Shown piece by piece: positions 35,200 to 49,900 of a DNA stretch of 64,000 bases. A model generated the notes under the pieces. The model made no database searches. It saw only the letters and a list, made by a program, of their open reading frames with translations, and was not told where the DNA came from. Both the position numbers and the translations under genes were made by a program. This DNA is from Saccopteryx bilineata (lineage: Eukaryota; Chordata; Mammalia; Chiroptera; Emballonuridae), in contig NC_089496.1 in NCBI RefSeq assembly GCF_036850765.1, positions 102,324,267 to 102,388,266 on the forward strand, in the 5' to 3' direction. Position 1 is the stretch's first letter; every line of letters starts with the position of its first letter.

Positions 35200-38100
35200 G
35201 TAAGACTCATAATAAATTCCTTTAAAATAATGGGTATATTTCACATCCAAAATGTAATTGACATGGACTTTGAAATATGGTTTCTGTTTATATCTTGATT
35301 TATTTGTCATAAAATTATCTAAGGGCAATGCATCAATCCTGTAATACTGACTTGATCTGAAGAGCAGTTGTAAAGCATCATTTTCCAATAATATAAAAGT
35401 TGCAGATAGTCTTATATTTGGCTTCCAGATCTGACATTTACTAGCCTTATGGCCTTAGTGAAGTAACTTATCCATTGATGTCTCAATTTTTTCAAAGATG
35501 GCTATGTAACAGTAAACGAGAAAATACATGTTTCCAGTTTCAGTACTGGACTCACAGAAGATGCTCAATAAATGTTTGAATGAATGAATGAAGTGGTTAA
35601 TGCTGATCGGAACATCCACATTGATTTTGTCCATTGTGTCATGATTTTGAGACAGAATATTGGTCTGTGGACATTTCTTATACATTAACTCAGTACTCAT
35701 CAACCGTGCCCTTTATACTGTGGACTTGCTTATGCATTTACTATGTCGTAGTTATTGGTTTTATCTGTTTCTACCATTCTAGTCCAATATTGTATTTATC
35801 CTTTGTTGATTGGCCATTGAAGTTGTTGGTCCAATTTCAACTTGTTAATTATAGCAAATATGTTATTTTTTTTCCTAAGTGGCTTTAGTGCTTATGATGT
35901 TTATCAGTCTATTCCATCACATCTAGTTTCTTCTAACTTTATGCCCTCTTTACGGTATCTCCTTATGGAGAAAAACAGGCATGGTGACCAATAACCCTGG
36001 TAAGTTGCAAACATAGAAAACATGCAACATTTACACCTGGCTTCATTTTAAAATCCATGCTGTCTTCCATAGCCTGGGTAGTGGAGTTGAGAACTTGGGG
36101 GTAAAGCCATGGAATGCAAAAAATAAGGACAGCTGAGCATGCTAGCAAACACAGAAGGCTGTATCAGAAAGGCAAAGTCCAAACGTGAAATCATTGCTCC
36201 AAATTAGAGCTGAATACATGTGTACTTCGAGGGGAGAAACAGGATGGCTTGTGGGCAGGAGATACAGTGATCAGGAGTCCCACTAAGGATATATATTAAT
36301 AGAAGAAGGCACGTTTACACTTCCAACGGGAAAAAACAGAGGCAACTAGAGAAACCAGGAAAACAAAAATGGCACAAGAAAGCCCGATTCAAATGTGGAG
36401 CAAACCGCAATGACACCGATCTTGAGCAGCTGTCATACAAGAAAAGAGAATTCGTTTAGTACTCTTTGAAGGAAGGTGTGGAGAAGGAAGCGTAATTATA
36501 GTATGCTGGCTGGCTGTGGAAGGAAAACTGTCTAGTCATAATCATATAAATTCTGTTTATTGATTTTTTTTTTTTTTTTTTTTTTTGGAGTCAGCCTACA
36601 GACAACACACGGAAGAGTTCATTGTGATTATAGAACTTGCTGAATGTTATCACTGCTGACGGTGTGAGGGCGGCACTGCCGCTGGCACACCTGGGAAGGC
36701 GGAAGGGAGGACTAGGGGGAGGGGCAGCCGCGCCGCCCTTCCAAGTTCAGGTTGCAGGGGTAGGGACTCAGGTTAGAAGGGATATGAAGCAAGGATCACG
36801 AAATAGACTACGATGTAAGTTTACAGCGGAAGCCAATAAATGCGCTGAAGAGTGTTATTGATTGTATGGGAGGAGGAGGTGAGACGAGGTGGACAGCAGG
36901 ACTGGCTGGTTATGGGGCTGTTTGTTGTCCCTCAGCTTCAGGCCGGCCCCTCAGCTTCAGGCCGGCCCCTACTCTGCCCACACTGGGACACAGCAGTCAT
37001 TTCAGCCATGCCCCGAGAGACACTGTCAGTAAGGACCCCAGGGGGATGCTACTTCTCCCAGCGGCAGGAGAGCAGTGTCTCTTCCTGTTTACTCCTGGTT
37101 TCTGTTTGGGTTTTTTGTTTGTTTGTTTGTTTGTTTGTTTGTTTTCAGGAAAAGAAATTTGCTATGAAAGGGTGGGGTGCTTTAGAGATGGCTTCCCATG
37201 GACCGGGACTTGGTCAAGGCAGCTAGCCGGATTACCCTGGTCCCCAGAGGAGATAAACACTCGCTTCCTGCTCTACACTAGACACAACCCCAAAGCCCAT
37301 CAGGTAAGCTAACTTGCTGCCTTCACAACAGACCATTCTAAATTAGAAACTGTAGCAAGAGGCAGAGAAGACATCAATGTGGTAACCTCTTCTGCCAGAA
37401 ACTATTGGTTTCAAGGCAAGTATTTCAGTTTATGATCGTGAGCCAGATTTTTTTCCTCCTATTATTTGTCCTAGTATTTAAATATATAAATTGCTCTGCA
37501 GATGGTGTTTCACATGAGGTAAATGTATTTTGTCCAGTTAATATGTTAATTATGAGGCTTCCACACGTAAGACTATAGTCAAGCCACAGTATCTCTTATG
37601 TATTAAATTGAATAAGAAAGACAGTGTCTGAAGTATATTATATTAGGGGAAACGAGGTTTATAAATAAATACCCTTATTGCAACACAAATTATGATCTGT
37701 GACCTAAGCTGTGGGAATGCGGTGAGGAAGGGCTCACCCCCTCCCCCAGGGGCGGGGTGGTAACCAGGAAAGGCTTTGAGGAGGACACACATTTGAGGTG
37801 TGCCCTGAGAACAAGCAGGGTTTTTACAAGGAGAGGCAGACAGGGAAATGTCAAAAGAAGTGACATGGACAAGGGTTAGACTGGGGACAGAAAGGAAGTC
37901 TTCAAATGTAGAGTTAGTTAGACAACTTGATTAGAAGCAAATCGCATAACTACTTCCTGTAGAGTTGGGATTTCACCTCGGAGCCATGAGGCCCCCCGGT
38001 GAGTTTTCAGAGAGGTTTTAGGCCGTGTACTCTGGCTGAAGTGCACCTTCTCGCCTGGCACTCGGGAAGCCTGGAGGTGACACCGGACCACTTAGCGCCG

Positions 38101-41100
38101 TGCTGTCCAGCACAGTAGCCACTAGCTACCTGCGATTATTACAATTAAATCAAAATTCAGGTCATCAGCTATGCCAACCACATTGTAGGTCTTTACTAAC
38201 CACACACGGCTAGTGGTGACCATACTGGACAGTCCACATGTATTTCCACGGTCACAGAAAGTCCTATCAGAGTGCACTGAATAGAATGCTACCCTGCTGT
38301 TGGATCGGACAGGGGGAACTAGCCTGAACCAGAGTGTGAATATGATAATAGACAATCAACATGATAAACATCATAAATGGTCCTGGGCTTTCACACGTGA
38401 GGGGTTAGAAGTGATTGTCATAACCATTTAGAGTGAAAGAGAATGAGTTAAGTTTTGGCCCGGTGAGATTTGGGAAGGCTTTGGCGGTTGTAGTCCTACA
38501 GCGTAAGGGGCAGTCCAGGGCCAGAGGAAGGGATTCAAAAGTCTTTCACCCAGAGGTGAAAGTTGAAGCCCAAAGAAAGCATGCAATTCCAGGGGCAGAG
38601 ACAAAAGCATGAGACTTGACCCAGTGAGACTTCTGTATTTAGGGAGCAGACGGGAAAGGGGGTCGGAGAAGGAGGAAGGAGCATCCCTCGTGGTATCAAT
38701 TTCAGTCCTTACGTGTCTATAACCTTGAGGCTGGCTTTCCATCAGACCCATCACACAGAGGGTCGGCCTCACCGGCCAAGACAGCTATTCTGCTATGACC
38801 TCACATCACATAAACATAATCTGCTTTGTAGCTGTCTACATACCAGGCACACAGGTGCCTGCATACACACTGCTCTTTAATGAAGTATGCTGTCTTCTCT
38901 AAAGGGTGACAACTCTATCTAGAACAAAGGAGAAAAGTCCTTATTGTGAGTATAGAGAAACTTACAAAGTGTTTCCAAAGTTTTTTTTTTTAAGTTGTTG
39001 TTTTGTTTTTTAATTTTTTATTTATTTATTCATTTTAGAGAGGAGAGGGAGAGACAGAGAGAGAGAGAGGAGAGACAGAGAGAGAGAAGGGGGGGGAGGA
39101 GCTGGAAGCATCAACTCCCATATGTGCCTTGACCGGGCAAGCCCAGGGTTTTGAACCGGCAACCTCTGCATTTCCAGGTCGACGCTTTATCCACTGCGCC
39201 ACCACAGGTCAGGCTCCAAAGTTTAATTTTTAAATATTACTCAGTTTTAAGAAGAAAGGAAATTCTGAGAGACGCTACAACATGGATGAAACTTGCAAAC
39301 ATTTTGCTAAATCAAATAAGCCAGACACAAAAGGACAAATATTGTATGATCCCAGTTAGATGCAGTACCTAGAATAATCGATCGAGTTCAGAGAGACAGA
39401 AAGTAGAATAATAATTACAGGGGCTGAGGGGCAGGGAGTCGTGGGCAGTTATTGTTCAATGAGCATGGAATTTCAGTTTGGGATGATGAAGAGGCTCGGG
39501 GGAGGGGTGGTGGTCATGGGCAGAGGCTGATTTAATGGTGGGTGCACCAGACACGCGCCCTGGGCCCCGACTTCTGAAGGGCCCTGCCAAACCCCAACTT
39601 GATACTTTTTTCTAATGTAAGGGGCTCAATAGTTTCTTCCACTCCGGACCTTAATCTGCCTCTGGTCATGGTTGCATACAGTGAGGCTGGCTTCATGCTA
39701 CTGAATTGTGCTTGTAAAAGTGGTTGAAATGGTCACTTCTATGTAATGTGTATTTTTACCATGGTTTTTAAAATGTAAAGAGAATCTGTGTTGAACACAA
39801 ATGTTTGGGGCACCTCTGTCGGTTTAGGAGTTTCAGGATATATAAATATGTGCCCATACACGACTGACTGTTTCTCCTGGTCGTAGCCCTCAGCCTTCAT
39901 AGGATGCACTGGTCCTTCATTCTGTGCAATGCTCATACACTTGAACCTTGTAGAACACGCACTAAAACAGAAGCTGACAAACATCAGTCTTAAGGCGAGG
40001 CTGGGCCCTAAAGATAATGAAGAGAACATCAGAAACCAAGTACTTTCCTAATAAAGGGACCGTAAAAACCACGCTCCTCAGGTCTTCTCCGCTCCCTGCC
40101 ATTTGGAAAGAACCATGTGTGACAAACTAGATCTGTACTGAATTCTGCAATGGATAGGAGCCTGAGGGTTTGTTGTTAAAGTGTTTTGTACCAACATCTA
40201 GGACATAGGATGAGTCAAGGTGTTATAATGACTAAAGAAATAGGAGGATTGTCCCGGGCTTGACCCAAATGCTATACAGTGGGAATCAGACTGCCTTTGT
40301 CTATGAGAAAGTAGACGTGAACTATGCAAAGGTCTAACACACTCTTTTCTCAGAGGAAGGAATTGTCAAAGGGAAGCATGGTGCAATGAACTTGGTCTTC
40401 TAAGAGTCATAGATCTTTTTAGCTTCTTTTCTGCAAGAATCAAATGACCCACTTCCTCCACAAATGCATGACTCCTTAACCTAGAGTGGCTCATGCAGAC
40501 ACTAGGGGTGATGCGCAGTGCATAATTATGGCAGTTTCTGTGCCCGCAGCCACTGTCAAGGCTGGAACATCCCTAAGTGGTGACTGTTTTGACATACTGG
40601 CAATGAGATCACCTGTGAGCAGTTGTAGAATGGGGTAATCTCGTACCGACTAGGTTCCATGACTCCTCAAAGATGAGCATGTCAAGAGAAGAGGTCCCCG
40701 AGCACCCCACTAAACATCGATACCTGAACGTGCCCCTTTTCTGGATAACCTGTTCTGTTCTGACACCCTTTCCATTTCTCTCCTTGTGGCAGCAGAATCC
40801 CAGTTGCCTTCTTTTGATCCCACGAGGTTTGGCGTTTCCCATTTTCTAGGCTAGTGTGCCGTTTTCCAGGCGTGTGCTGGGTGGAATGGAAAATGAACAG
40901 AATGTGTTTTCTACCTTATCTACTTCATTAAATTCCTCAGTGGCCCTTGGGACAACAGAGGGATGCTCAGACCCCACAAGACTTGTCCGATTGCCCCTAC
41001 GAGACTCGCTCAGGGTCCCCCTTCTTCAAACTATTCTCTTGATGAGGGAAGACCAAACAAACTTTTTCTACTAAATTCCTCCCTAAAAACAGTTGTTTTG

Positions 41101-44100
41101 GGTGTAGAAACAGAAGTTGGAATTAGCACCTGGGGTCTTTTAGATGCATAGAAGGACTAATGTTTTTCCCTTGGATTTCATTACTTAGCAGATAAGTGCT
41201 CTGTTCAACAAAGCCTGAATGCAACTGATTTTATTACCTGCCTCAGCAAATCCCACATCCACTCTGGGCCCTATCAGTAGAGAACACTATGATCAGATGA
41301 CAACTTGAGAGCCCAGTGGCTAAGCACATGACTTCGGGGACAGACCATGTGGCTTTGAACTTGTACTCAGGACTCATTAGCTGCAGTACTTTGGGACAAG
41401 TGACTTGACACCTATCATTGTGCCCTTCCTGGTTTGTAAAATCAGTAGCTATGTCACTGTGTTGTGAGGTTGAATGAGCTACTCTATCAAGTACTTAGAA
41501 CAATTTCTGACACAAATAGATACGAGTATCAGCTCTATTGTAATTACCACGTAAACAGACTTCTGATTCTCATAATTGTTTGCTTCCAGTCAAGGAGATA
41601 CGTTAGCCAGCAAGTTGTATGATTAATGCCACAGCACTACTAAGACAGGCAGCTGGCCATAGACTCTTTGTTTAAATATCATAAGTATCAAAATGTGTGG
41701 TTTTCTAATTATAGGATTCACTACTGTCAGACTTGTTGTTTGCTGATTATTTGTTTTTGTCTTAATAAAATTGCTATACTCGTGCCTTTTAAACCTCCTC
41801 TTAATAATAAAATCACTGAAATTCATAGTATTCTGAAGTCTTTGAGAATTTCATCATAAAACCAATGCAACAAGATATAAGAAATACAAAAGGAATATTT
41901 AATATAACCACATGAAATTATCTTTACTATGCTGTTTTTCACGTGGTGAGATTCTAACGTTTCTTCCTCACTCATCAAGTGGGGTGGACCAATCTCTTTG
42001 CCACCCTCGTAGCATGTTCTAAAACTCGAATCAGACAACTCCCATGAGTTACACTGACAGGCAAGTCCTAGCCGAAGGGAAGGCTTACTGAAATTCTGGC
42101 TGAAACGACGCAACCTTGTCTCACAAACATTGTCTTAAAACCAAACAATTCTATCTTCTTCCCTCATGATTAAATTGCCATACTGCATTTCAGAATGCAT
42201 GAATCATTTCTTGGTTCTTTTGCAATATGTATCAGTAAGTATTTCTTTGGTAAAAAATGTATTCCAGGAGGTTGTTAAAAATTAAATTTAGTGGGAGGCT
42301 TCTGAGCTGATTTAGAGTCATTCTACTAAATATTAAATCATTTTGAATTACTATTTCACCTTCATCTCTGTTCACTTGAAACAGGAGGTCAGTGCTGTTA
42401 ATTATCAAACCCTCCAAGCCTCGCACTTCAGAATCTACAAGCTGACCCATATCACCATACCTGGATGGAAATCAGACGGGAAATGGCAGCGAGACGTGTG
42501 CAGTGTATGATGGGGACAATCCCTTCTTCAGCAGGAAAGATCCTGTGCAGCATGAATGAACTGAGCACAGTCCTGATGCGTGTTCATATCCTGCCCTGGG
42601 TTATGCATACTGTCCATGTTCTGTGGCCTGAAGTGAATTCTCCATTTTCCACTTATTTCCACCTACTATGAATGACATAGATTAGAATGGGAGCATATTT
42701 TTTAAACTATTCTTTGGTAAATCCTCACCTTGCACACACACAAAAAAATGAGTGGCATGATCAATTTCTTCTTTAATGTAAGGGATCAAAACTTCTAAGT
42801 TCACTTCAAGAAATTAATTTTCCTCTCCGATACTCAAGGTGAATACACTGCGAACATGGCAAGCAATGAATTATTTGTACGGCCCTGCAGTGTGGCAGAA
42901 GCAGGCTGTCTGAATTCATGTCATGCTTCTACTTATGGGCCCTGGGATCAGGGGCAAGTTAATCAGCCTTACCTGTGCCTCAGTTTCCTTAGCTGTAAAT
43001 GAGGATGAAATAAGTTCATACTTTGGTTTGCCTTCATTTTTATTTCTTGACTACTCATACTGAATCTCCACACCAGGTGTTGCTAAAAGTGGAAGATGTG
43101 AACTGCATTAACTTAGACTGGGCTAACGGGTCCCAGGAGTACATCCACGCCGTGAACAACCTCCGCGTGGTCGGAGCTGAGGTGGCTTATTTTATTGATG
43201 TTCTCGTGGTAAGGAGAATTGTTATTTTTAAATTATATGTCATTGGTGTTGCATTATCCCACTAAGAATTCGGGGCAATTTTATGTTCTTTTTATTAGCT
43301 CACACAAGTACTGAATAGGTGAAATGGCAAGCATGCGATTCGTGCACCGTAGTCAGGAAGGGGAAGGTACTTCTTGGGAAAGTGCCTGTGATATACAAAG
43401 TGCCACTTGGTGGCAGTGTTCCTTCACGGGCTCCTCACCCAAGGCCTCCCGACCTTCCTCCAAGTCAAGGTCACGGCCTTGATCTGCCTGTAGGACCACG
43501 GCTGCTAGCTTCCATGGCATTGTAAATCTATCCTAAATAATTACTATATTAACCATTTCCATCTCCTGAATGTTACCTGTTTAGAACGTGAAGTGCATTT
43601 TCTTCCAGAAGTTGGGTTCCACGGCAGTGAACTAGGTCTGTACGCCAGTCCAGGCACAAATTCTTTCACCTGCACATCGTCTGAAAGAATCAACTAGACT
43701 TTGCTATGTATAAGGGAGGTGCCAGAGACACTTACAAATTTTCAAACGCTCTGCCATTACAGAAAATAATTTCCCACCATAAAAGGCTGGGAAGTGACAT
43801 CTAAAGATTTAGACCCTTCCAGAGCCTTGAGGAGGGTTCGCTCATTTACCCAACAAATCCGTTACTTTGCACTTGCTGTGAGTGGGCACCATTCTGGGCA
43901 CTGAAGGCACAGCATGAGCGAGACAGGGTGTCTGCTCTGGCAGAGTATAGGCGCAGCGCTGTGAGGGAACCCCAGGGACAGAGAGGGGCACGATCGGCAG
44001 CCAACTTGGATGGGCGGCCAGGGAGGGTGACTTTAACGCTGAGCACAGTGCGGAAACAGCCCGAAGAAGAACAAGGGAGCGCAGCACTCACCTCTGCCCT

Positions 44101-46937
44101 GCATCTCCCCCTCAGCCCCCCACTTCTCCTTCTGCTCCCCCACTTCCCCCCCACACACTTCTCTCTCCACTCCACTCTCTACCAGGAAAAGTAGATCTTA
44201 GGGAGGCACTTAGAGTGGGTCTCTACATAAAAAAGAATGAAATCAGATTAATCCCCTCTTCCGAGGAAAACCAGTCATAAGTTTTTGTAATCTTCATTGA
44301 TCTTGGGGTCTGAGCTGTGGGCTGCTCTAGGTCCCGTGTCATCCCAGACATTTATTTCCCAGACGTGTCTTAAACCAGAGGGACAGACACCTGCGGGAGA
44401 GTGGATAGCAGCGCGGGCAGGAGCTGCCTCTGACCTGTGTTGGGGTGGTGCCGGCAGGGTTGAGATGACCTGGAAACCCCAGACATGGTCCATGGGCTGT
44501 TCTCCTGTACCCAAGGACCAGGAGGTCCCTTAGCACCGGGAGAGGGGCTCTGACACAAGGCACGCCCCCAGGCCTGCCTGATGCACTCTCAGCCAGATGG
44601 GAGTAGGGCACATGGGGTCGCCTGTCAGTCTGCCAGTCCCCATCCTGTATGTGGGAGGGAGAAATGTGCCATCTCCTTTCTTATTTCAAGCATATTTAAG
44701 CCATTCTACCTGCTCTTTTATAAATATATATATGTATATATTTATGTGTGTGTTGTTATCCTTTTAAAAATCCCCTCAGAAACAATTTGGATACTCCCCT
44801 TCTAAAGTGCACCTGATTGGCCACAGCTTGGGAGCTCACCTGGCGGGGGAGGCGGGGTCAAGGACTCCAGGCCTCGGAAGGATCACTGGTAAGCCTGCCC
44901 TGGAGCTGGGCCTTGAATTGCCTTATTTTATTTATTTATTTATTTTACACACTAAGTACCAGAAGCAAATATAAAATAACGAGGAGCCGTGACTCCCCTT
45001 AACTGAGACTCAGAAGTGCTTCCAAAGCAGGAGTGGGCGGGTCCACGTTCAAGGACGCTCGCTGCAGCGTCACCTGTGGTGGCAAAACAATGGAAACCAG
45101 GTGATCAGCCACCTGGCGGGGCTGGTTGAAAGAATTATGACATGTCCCAGGCTTTGAGATGTCATACCTGCTAACACAAAGTGTGAGTCAGAGCCCCACC
45201 GATGGTCCTGGAAGGGTGTCCGTGACCCATCTGGGCTCAGTATACTCTGGTAATATGGAACCGGTTTGTTCAAGGCTAGTGCCCATGCTATTCCCGTCGC
45301 TAAAAATGTTCAATAGGACCCCTGGATATACTGTTAAGTCTAACTGATTTGTAAAGTATATACTACAAATTAGGCTTTTGAGGATGATAACCAATCATAA
45401 CCCTTCCCTGCACTCTGACTTCCAAGCCGTTGAGTCAGATGGATGGAGATCCGAATATCCGCCCCATCGTGGACCAGCTGGGCTGGCCTCTCCCTCCTCT
45501 GCACCCCCCACCGACAGTCCGTCAGCAAGTCCCATGTCTCTCCTTCGACTGTTCGTGCCTCTCCCAGGCCCCGGCGCCTGTCCCAGGCCCTCTCTGTCTC
45601 TGGCCTGGACTTTGGCCACCGTGACTGGGGCCCCAGCAGTCTTCACAAGAACTGCCAGCATCATCGTCTTTCTGCACGCGGGCTGGGTCCCTCCGCTGCT
45701 GAGACTTTCCATTGCCGAAGGCCCCTTAGCTGCTATAGGGACATTTCACGTGTCCTCTTGCTTTTTCATATTTCACGTGTTCTCCTCTCTCGCCCTAAAC
45801 ATCCACTGTTGGTCCTTCACGTTCAACCCAAAGGTGTCTTCCTCAGGCAGAGTTCATTCTCTGTGCCTCCCACTCTTTGAAATATGCCTCAATTACATTT
45901 GAAAATACAAATATTGTATCACATGGTCTGGTCATTTTCATATGACTGTTATTTTCAATGGGCTATAAACGGCTTAGAGAGCCGCCCTTACCCGCCCCCG
46001 CCCCAAGCCTGGCACGCAGTACGTACACATTTTCTGTTGATTAAAACAATAAGCTGCGATATTGTGTATACACACACATATGTTTTAAATTAAAACTCCA
46101 CTTAAAACTATATTTTTATAAACAGAGGTAAGAATTTCGCATTGGGTTTAGAGTAGTTCGCCTCTGCAGTCTCTTGGTATAACAGGCTCTCCGGCCAAAG
46201 GCTCCCTCCTCCTCCCAGTTCTCTGGTCCCAACTCCAACCCAGCTCACCACCGTCATTCTCATGTAGGATAATAAAATTGTGCTTTCGTTCTGAAGTCAT
46301 TGGGTGGCAAAAGTCACCCTTTGCTCTAAGTTTTCAAGTCCAGGGGAAGTTTGTGCTGATGGGCCCCCAGGGAGCCTGCACGGCTGGTCGGGCATTTCAA
46401 CCATAAATGAAAGGGACGAGCATTGCCAGGCACGTCTTAGAAATTCACCACGGGCCACAGTAAATTCATGAAGAGTTGTTTTCCTTAATTCTTATTTCAA
46501 TAATCAGATACTCTAGAACTCCAGTTTCTTTCTGCCAAGTGAATTATCCTGTAGAGTAAATAGAAAACAATAAAATTTTAAACGCGCTCTGAACGTCCAA
46601 AGAGTTTGTATAATTTAGATGTTGCAATCTATATTCCTTCTAAGTGGTTCCTTTGTGAAAAAATCATGTTCCTTCAGTAACCAAAGGACTGAGGCCCTAA
46701 GAAAGACTTTAACTTTATTATAAAATTAGTTTAAAACAAAATTAATGATAGATTTGAAACCATGCCTAAGTTTCTATGTCTGTGGTAAATATCCGTAACT
46801 GGCAGGGAGTGATCATGACTATGAATGACTACAGCATGGGGTTACTCAGCTGATTCAAGTTGTTGTTGTTTTGGTTTCTTTCTTTTTTAAATCTGTGAAG
46901 AGCGTTGTGCTTTTCCAATCTGAAAAGAGATTACTGC

Positions 46938-46984
<47 letters not shown>

Positions 46985-49900
46985 TCTATACACACTAATA
47001 AACTCAGCTCCCAATGATTAAGCTCTACTAGCTGCTGACACATAGTGAGTGCTTCAAAAATAACTGCTGAGTCGTATGTAAATGAATGGCTATGTGAATG
47101 GTCATAGCATTTTAGAGACTCCTCGACATCTTACCTTTATTTTACTAGACACTTGCACAAGAGACAATGGGCTGAGAGTTGGGACACCTGGACTCTCGGT
47201 CCGTTTGCCTCTAACACTCGGTGACCTCAGATCATTGCACTTCGCTGGGCTTCGGGCTTTTTATTTCTCCTATAACAAAGTGGAACGAAGGGACCCTCAG
47301 CTGAGGACTAGGCCTCTATCGTTTTAACGATGCTTCTTGCTGGATTCAGCTTTGCATTCTGAAGAGCTCCTGTGTTTGTTTGTTTGTTTGTTTGTTTTTT
47401 GCATGCAGATACTTCTTTTAAGATCATCTCAGTCCATAACCGCAATTGTTTAGGTGGCATTCCACATACAGGCTTAGAAAAGCCACCCTGACTTCCTGAC
47501 TTGGTTGGCTGTTGGGCATTTTCTAGGCACAGATTCTTCCTTGTGTGTAGGAATCTGACGTGGCAATACGGACAGACCCTGCATTTATGTACTCAGTTTA
47601 TGTATCTGTATTTGTCCTGGGTGTGTGTGACCTATATAAAGCATATGGAAAAGAATACCTTGCCTTCACCACCTGCCCTTCCAAAATAGCAATGCTACCC
47701 ATGTACTCTTGAATGGAACCTGACTCGGTTTCATATGTTTTTTTCCCCAGGGTTGGACCCAGCTGGGCCATATTTCCACAACACTCCACATGAAGTCCGG
47801 CTGGACCCCTCGGACGCCAACTTTGTCGATGTTATTCATACCAATGCAGTTCGCTTCCTTTTTGAGTTTGGTAAGTTTTTAACACAAATGGAAGCTACAC
47901 TGACGCAAAGAGGAGAATTTCAGAAGCATTCATCCAGCTTTTGGCTATTTCAGGTGCCGGGATCATTAACGCATGTGGACACCTTGACTTTTACCCAAAT
48001 GGAGGGAAACATATGCCAGGATGTGAAGACTTAATTACACCTTTGTTTCAATTTAATTTCAATGCTTACAAAGAAGGTAAACGTTTTCTAAAATCTGAAG
48101 GCTGCTGTTACACATTCACTCAGCTCCCTCCTTGGACAGGATCCACATCCTTTTGTATATAATAGAATATAAAAATCTATTTTAGCCCAAAATATAGTCA
48201 GAGGTATGGGGCTCTGCAAGGTCAGCATTCATGTCTTAGCTATGTTTGTATCCTCAGTGCCTAACAGCATGCTTACCACATTGTAGTTAATATAACAAGG
48301 GGGTTCATTCATTTCATAAATATGCTTTTAGTTCTTGCTATGTGCCAGGCACTATTCTAGGAACAGCGGGTGTAAGAATGAATACAAAAATATTTTTCTG
48401 ATGAAGCTGGTGTTCTAATTTGCTAGAAAAACAATAATAGAAGGAGTGCCAAGAAAACAAAGTGTGGAATAGGAGTATGTGTTGATGCCAGTAGGGGTGA
48501 GGTGGGGAAATGAGATTTTTGATAGGGTGGTCGAGGAGTCCTTACTGAAAAGGTTACCTAAAGGAATTAGCCATGTGGCTTCCTGGGGAAAAGGCATTCC
48601 AGGCTGAGGGGTATGGGTAGCAAGTACAAAGGTCCTGAGGCAGGAGCATGCCTGGGAGGTTCATGGCAGTGAGGAGCCTATTGTGGCTGGAGTTAAGTGA
48701 AAGAGAAGAGAATAATAAGGCCTGATGTTAGAGAAGGAGCAGGGCAGAGGGAGATTGTACAGGGCCTTGTGGCTTCAGCTTTTAGTCTAGTGAGATGGGT
48801 GGGATGGGAGGATTTTGAGAAGAAGAGAAATGTGGTTTGACTTACTTTGTAACAGAATCACTCTGGCTCGCAGTTTAATTATAAATTAAACAAATAGCAT
48901 TTAAATTTGTTTAATAGTTTCCAATAATAATAATAATAATAATAATAACATCTATAAGGCACTTAGTTACAAGGCACCAACAAATTATTATTTGGAAATT
49001 CCATTCCTCCCCATCTCTACATGTCATCATTATGTAAATAATGAAACATATCATATGTAATATATAAAGATACATAATAAAATAATATACAATGATATGA
49101 AAATAAGTACATGGATGATTCTAAATATCTCATCACCTAATTCCATGTGGTCAGAATACCTAGATGATGTAATTATTTAATCTTCTATTTGGCTGATGTA
49201 GAGGAAGGATACACAGACCATGACATAAAGAAGAGCTCGGATTTCTTCTTCCCTAGAGATAAATGATAAAATCTGTTCTAAAATGCTAAATGGGATTAAA
49301 AGTATCTGTTTGCAGTGACTGGTTTTTAAAAAGGGGGTGAAACTACAGATACTCAAAATGAGAATGAAAGCCAACTCCATTCAGTGCAGATAAGCAACAT
49401 TCAGCCATAAAAGGCCTATGTAGAACTTATGTTTTTTATTTTTCATATTGTGATTTACAATCTTTCCTATAAAGGTAAAATATAAGTCATCAGACTCCTT
49501 TACAGAACTATAATCAGTGTTATACATTTATAGCATTATAAGAGCATTTGAAACTCTGTAAAGAATTATTAACTCAAGTGAAGTATTTAGGTGAGTTTTA
49601 AGACTTCAAGGAATTTGATACTACAGTATATTTATTATTAAGAAACCATTACTTTTAAAATTCCTAGTTCCCTCTATTCTAGTGAACCATTTCGTGTAAA
49701 TCACAATTAATTTTGAATATAAGTCTGTATATAAAGAGACCTGAGGTGAGAGATAGCCTCATTTAAAAAAAAAAAAAGAAAGAAAAAATGATGCCAATTA
49801 TTGCACGTATGAAATCATGCTGTCTCAATTACCTATTGCATAACAAACTATAGTACTTAAAAAAAGTAGTTCTTTTGTTTCATGCCCAGTGTTCTGAGGC

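Larger units (their letters stand above)
35200..37148 (+). other. PNLIPRP3: PNLIPRP3 intron 1
   Basis: 1949 bp. Holds a MIR/L2-like segment at about 35420-35600 (ctcaataaatgtttgaatgaatgaatga), a 22-base T-run at about 36567-36588, a GC-rich patch at 36640-36760, a 19-bp tandem pair (36931-36968) and a (GTTT)n run at the acceptor. Confidence 0.85.
37304..42384 (+). other. PNLIPRP3: PNLIPRP3 intron 2
   Basis: 5081 bp, the longest intron. Contains an old MER-like block (37690-37870), a hAT-like inverted-repeat block (38100-38240), a VES-like SINE, an L1 3' end with a hAT MITE inside it, and a MIR. No other exon seen. Confidence 0.85.

Noticed and set aside
36637..37312. Frames of 124 and 148 codons running into exon 2
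   Set aside because: Only 37149-37303 of this is real coding sequence; the upstream part reads through intron 1 and the (GTTT)n tract.
42465..42671. Open frame continuing past exon 3 ([13 protein letters not shown])
   Set aside because: Wrong frame relative to the lipase and runs across the exon 3 donor.
45378..45902. 174-codon + frame in intron 5, with long frames on the other strand
   Set aside because: High GC gives long frames in several phases at once; no domain, and it lies inside a well-supported intron.
46855..47043. Minus frame with a CVCVCVCV run
   Set aside because: Translation of the (CA)n microsatellite.
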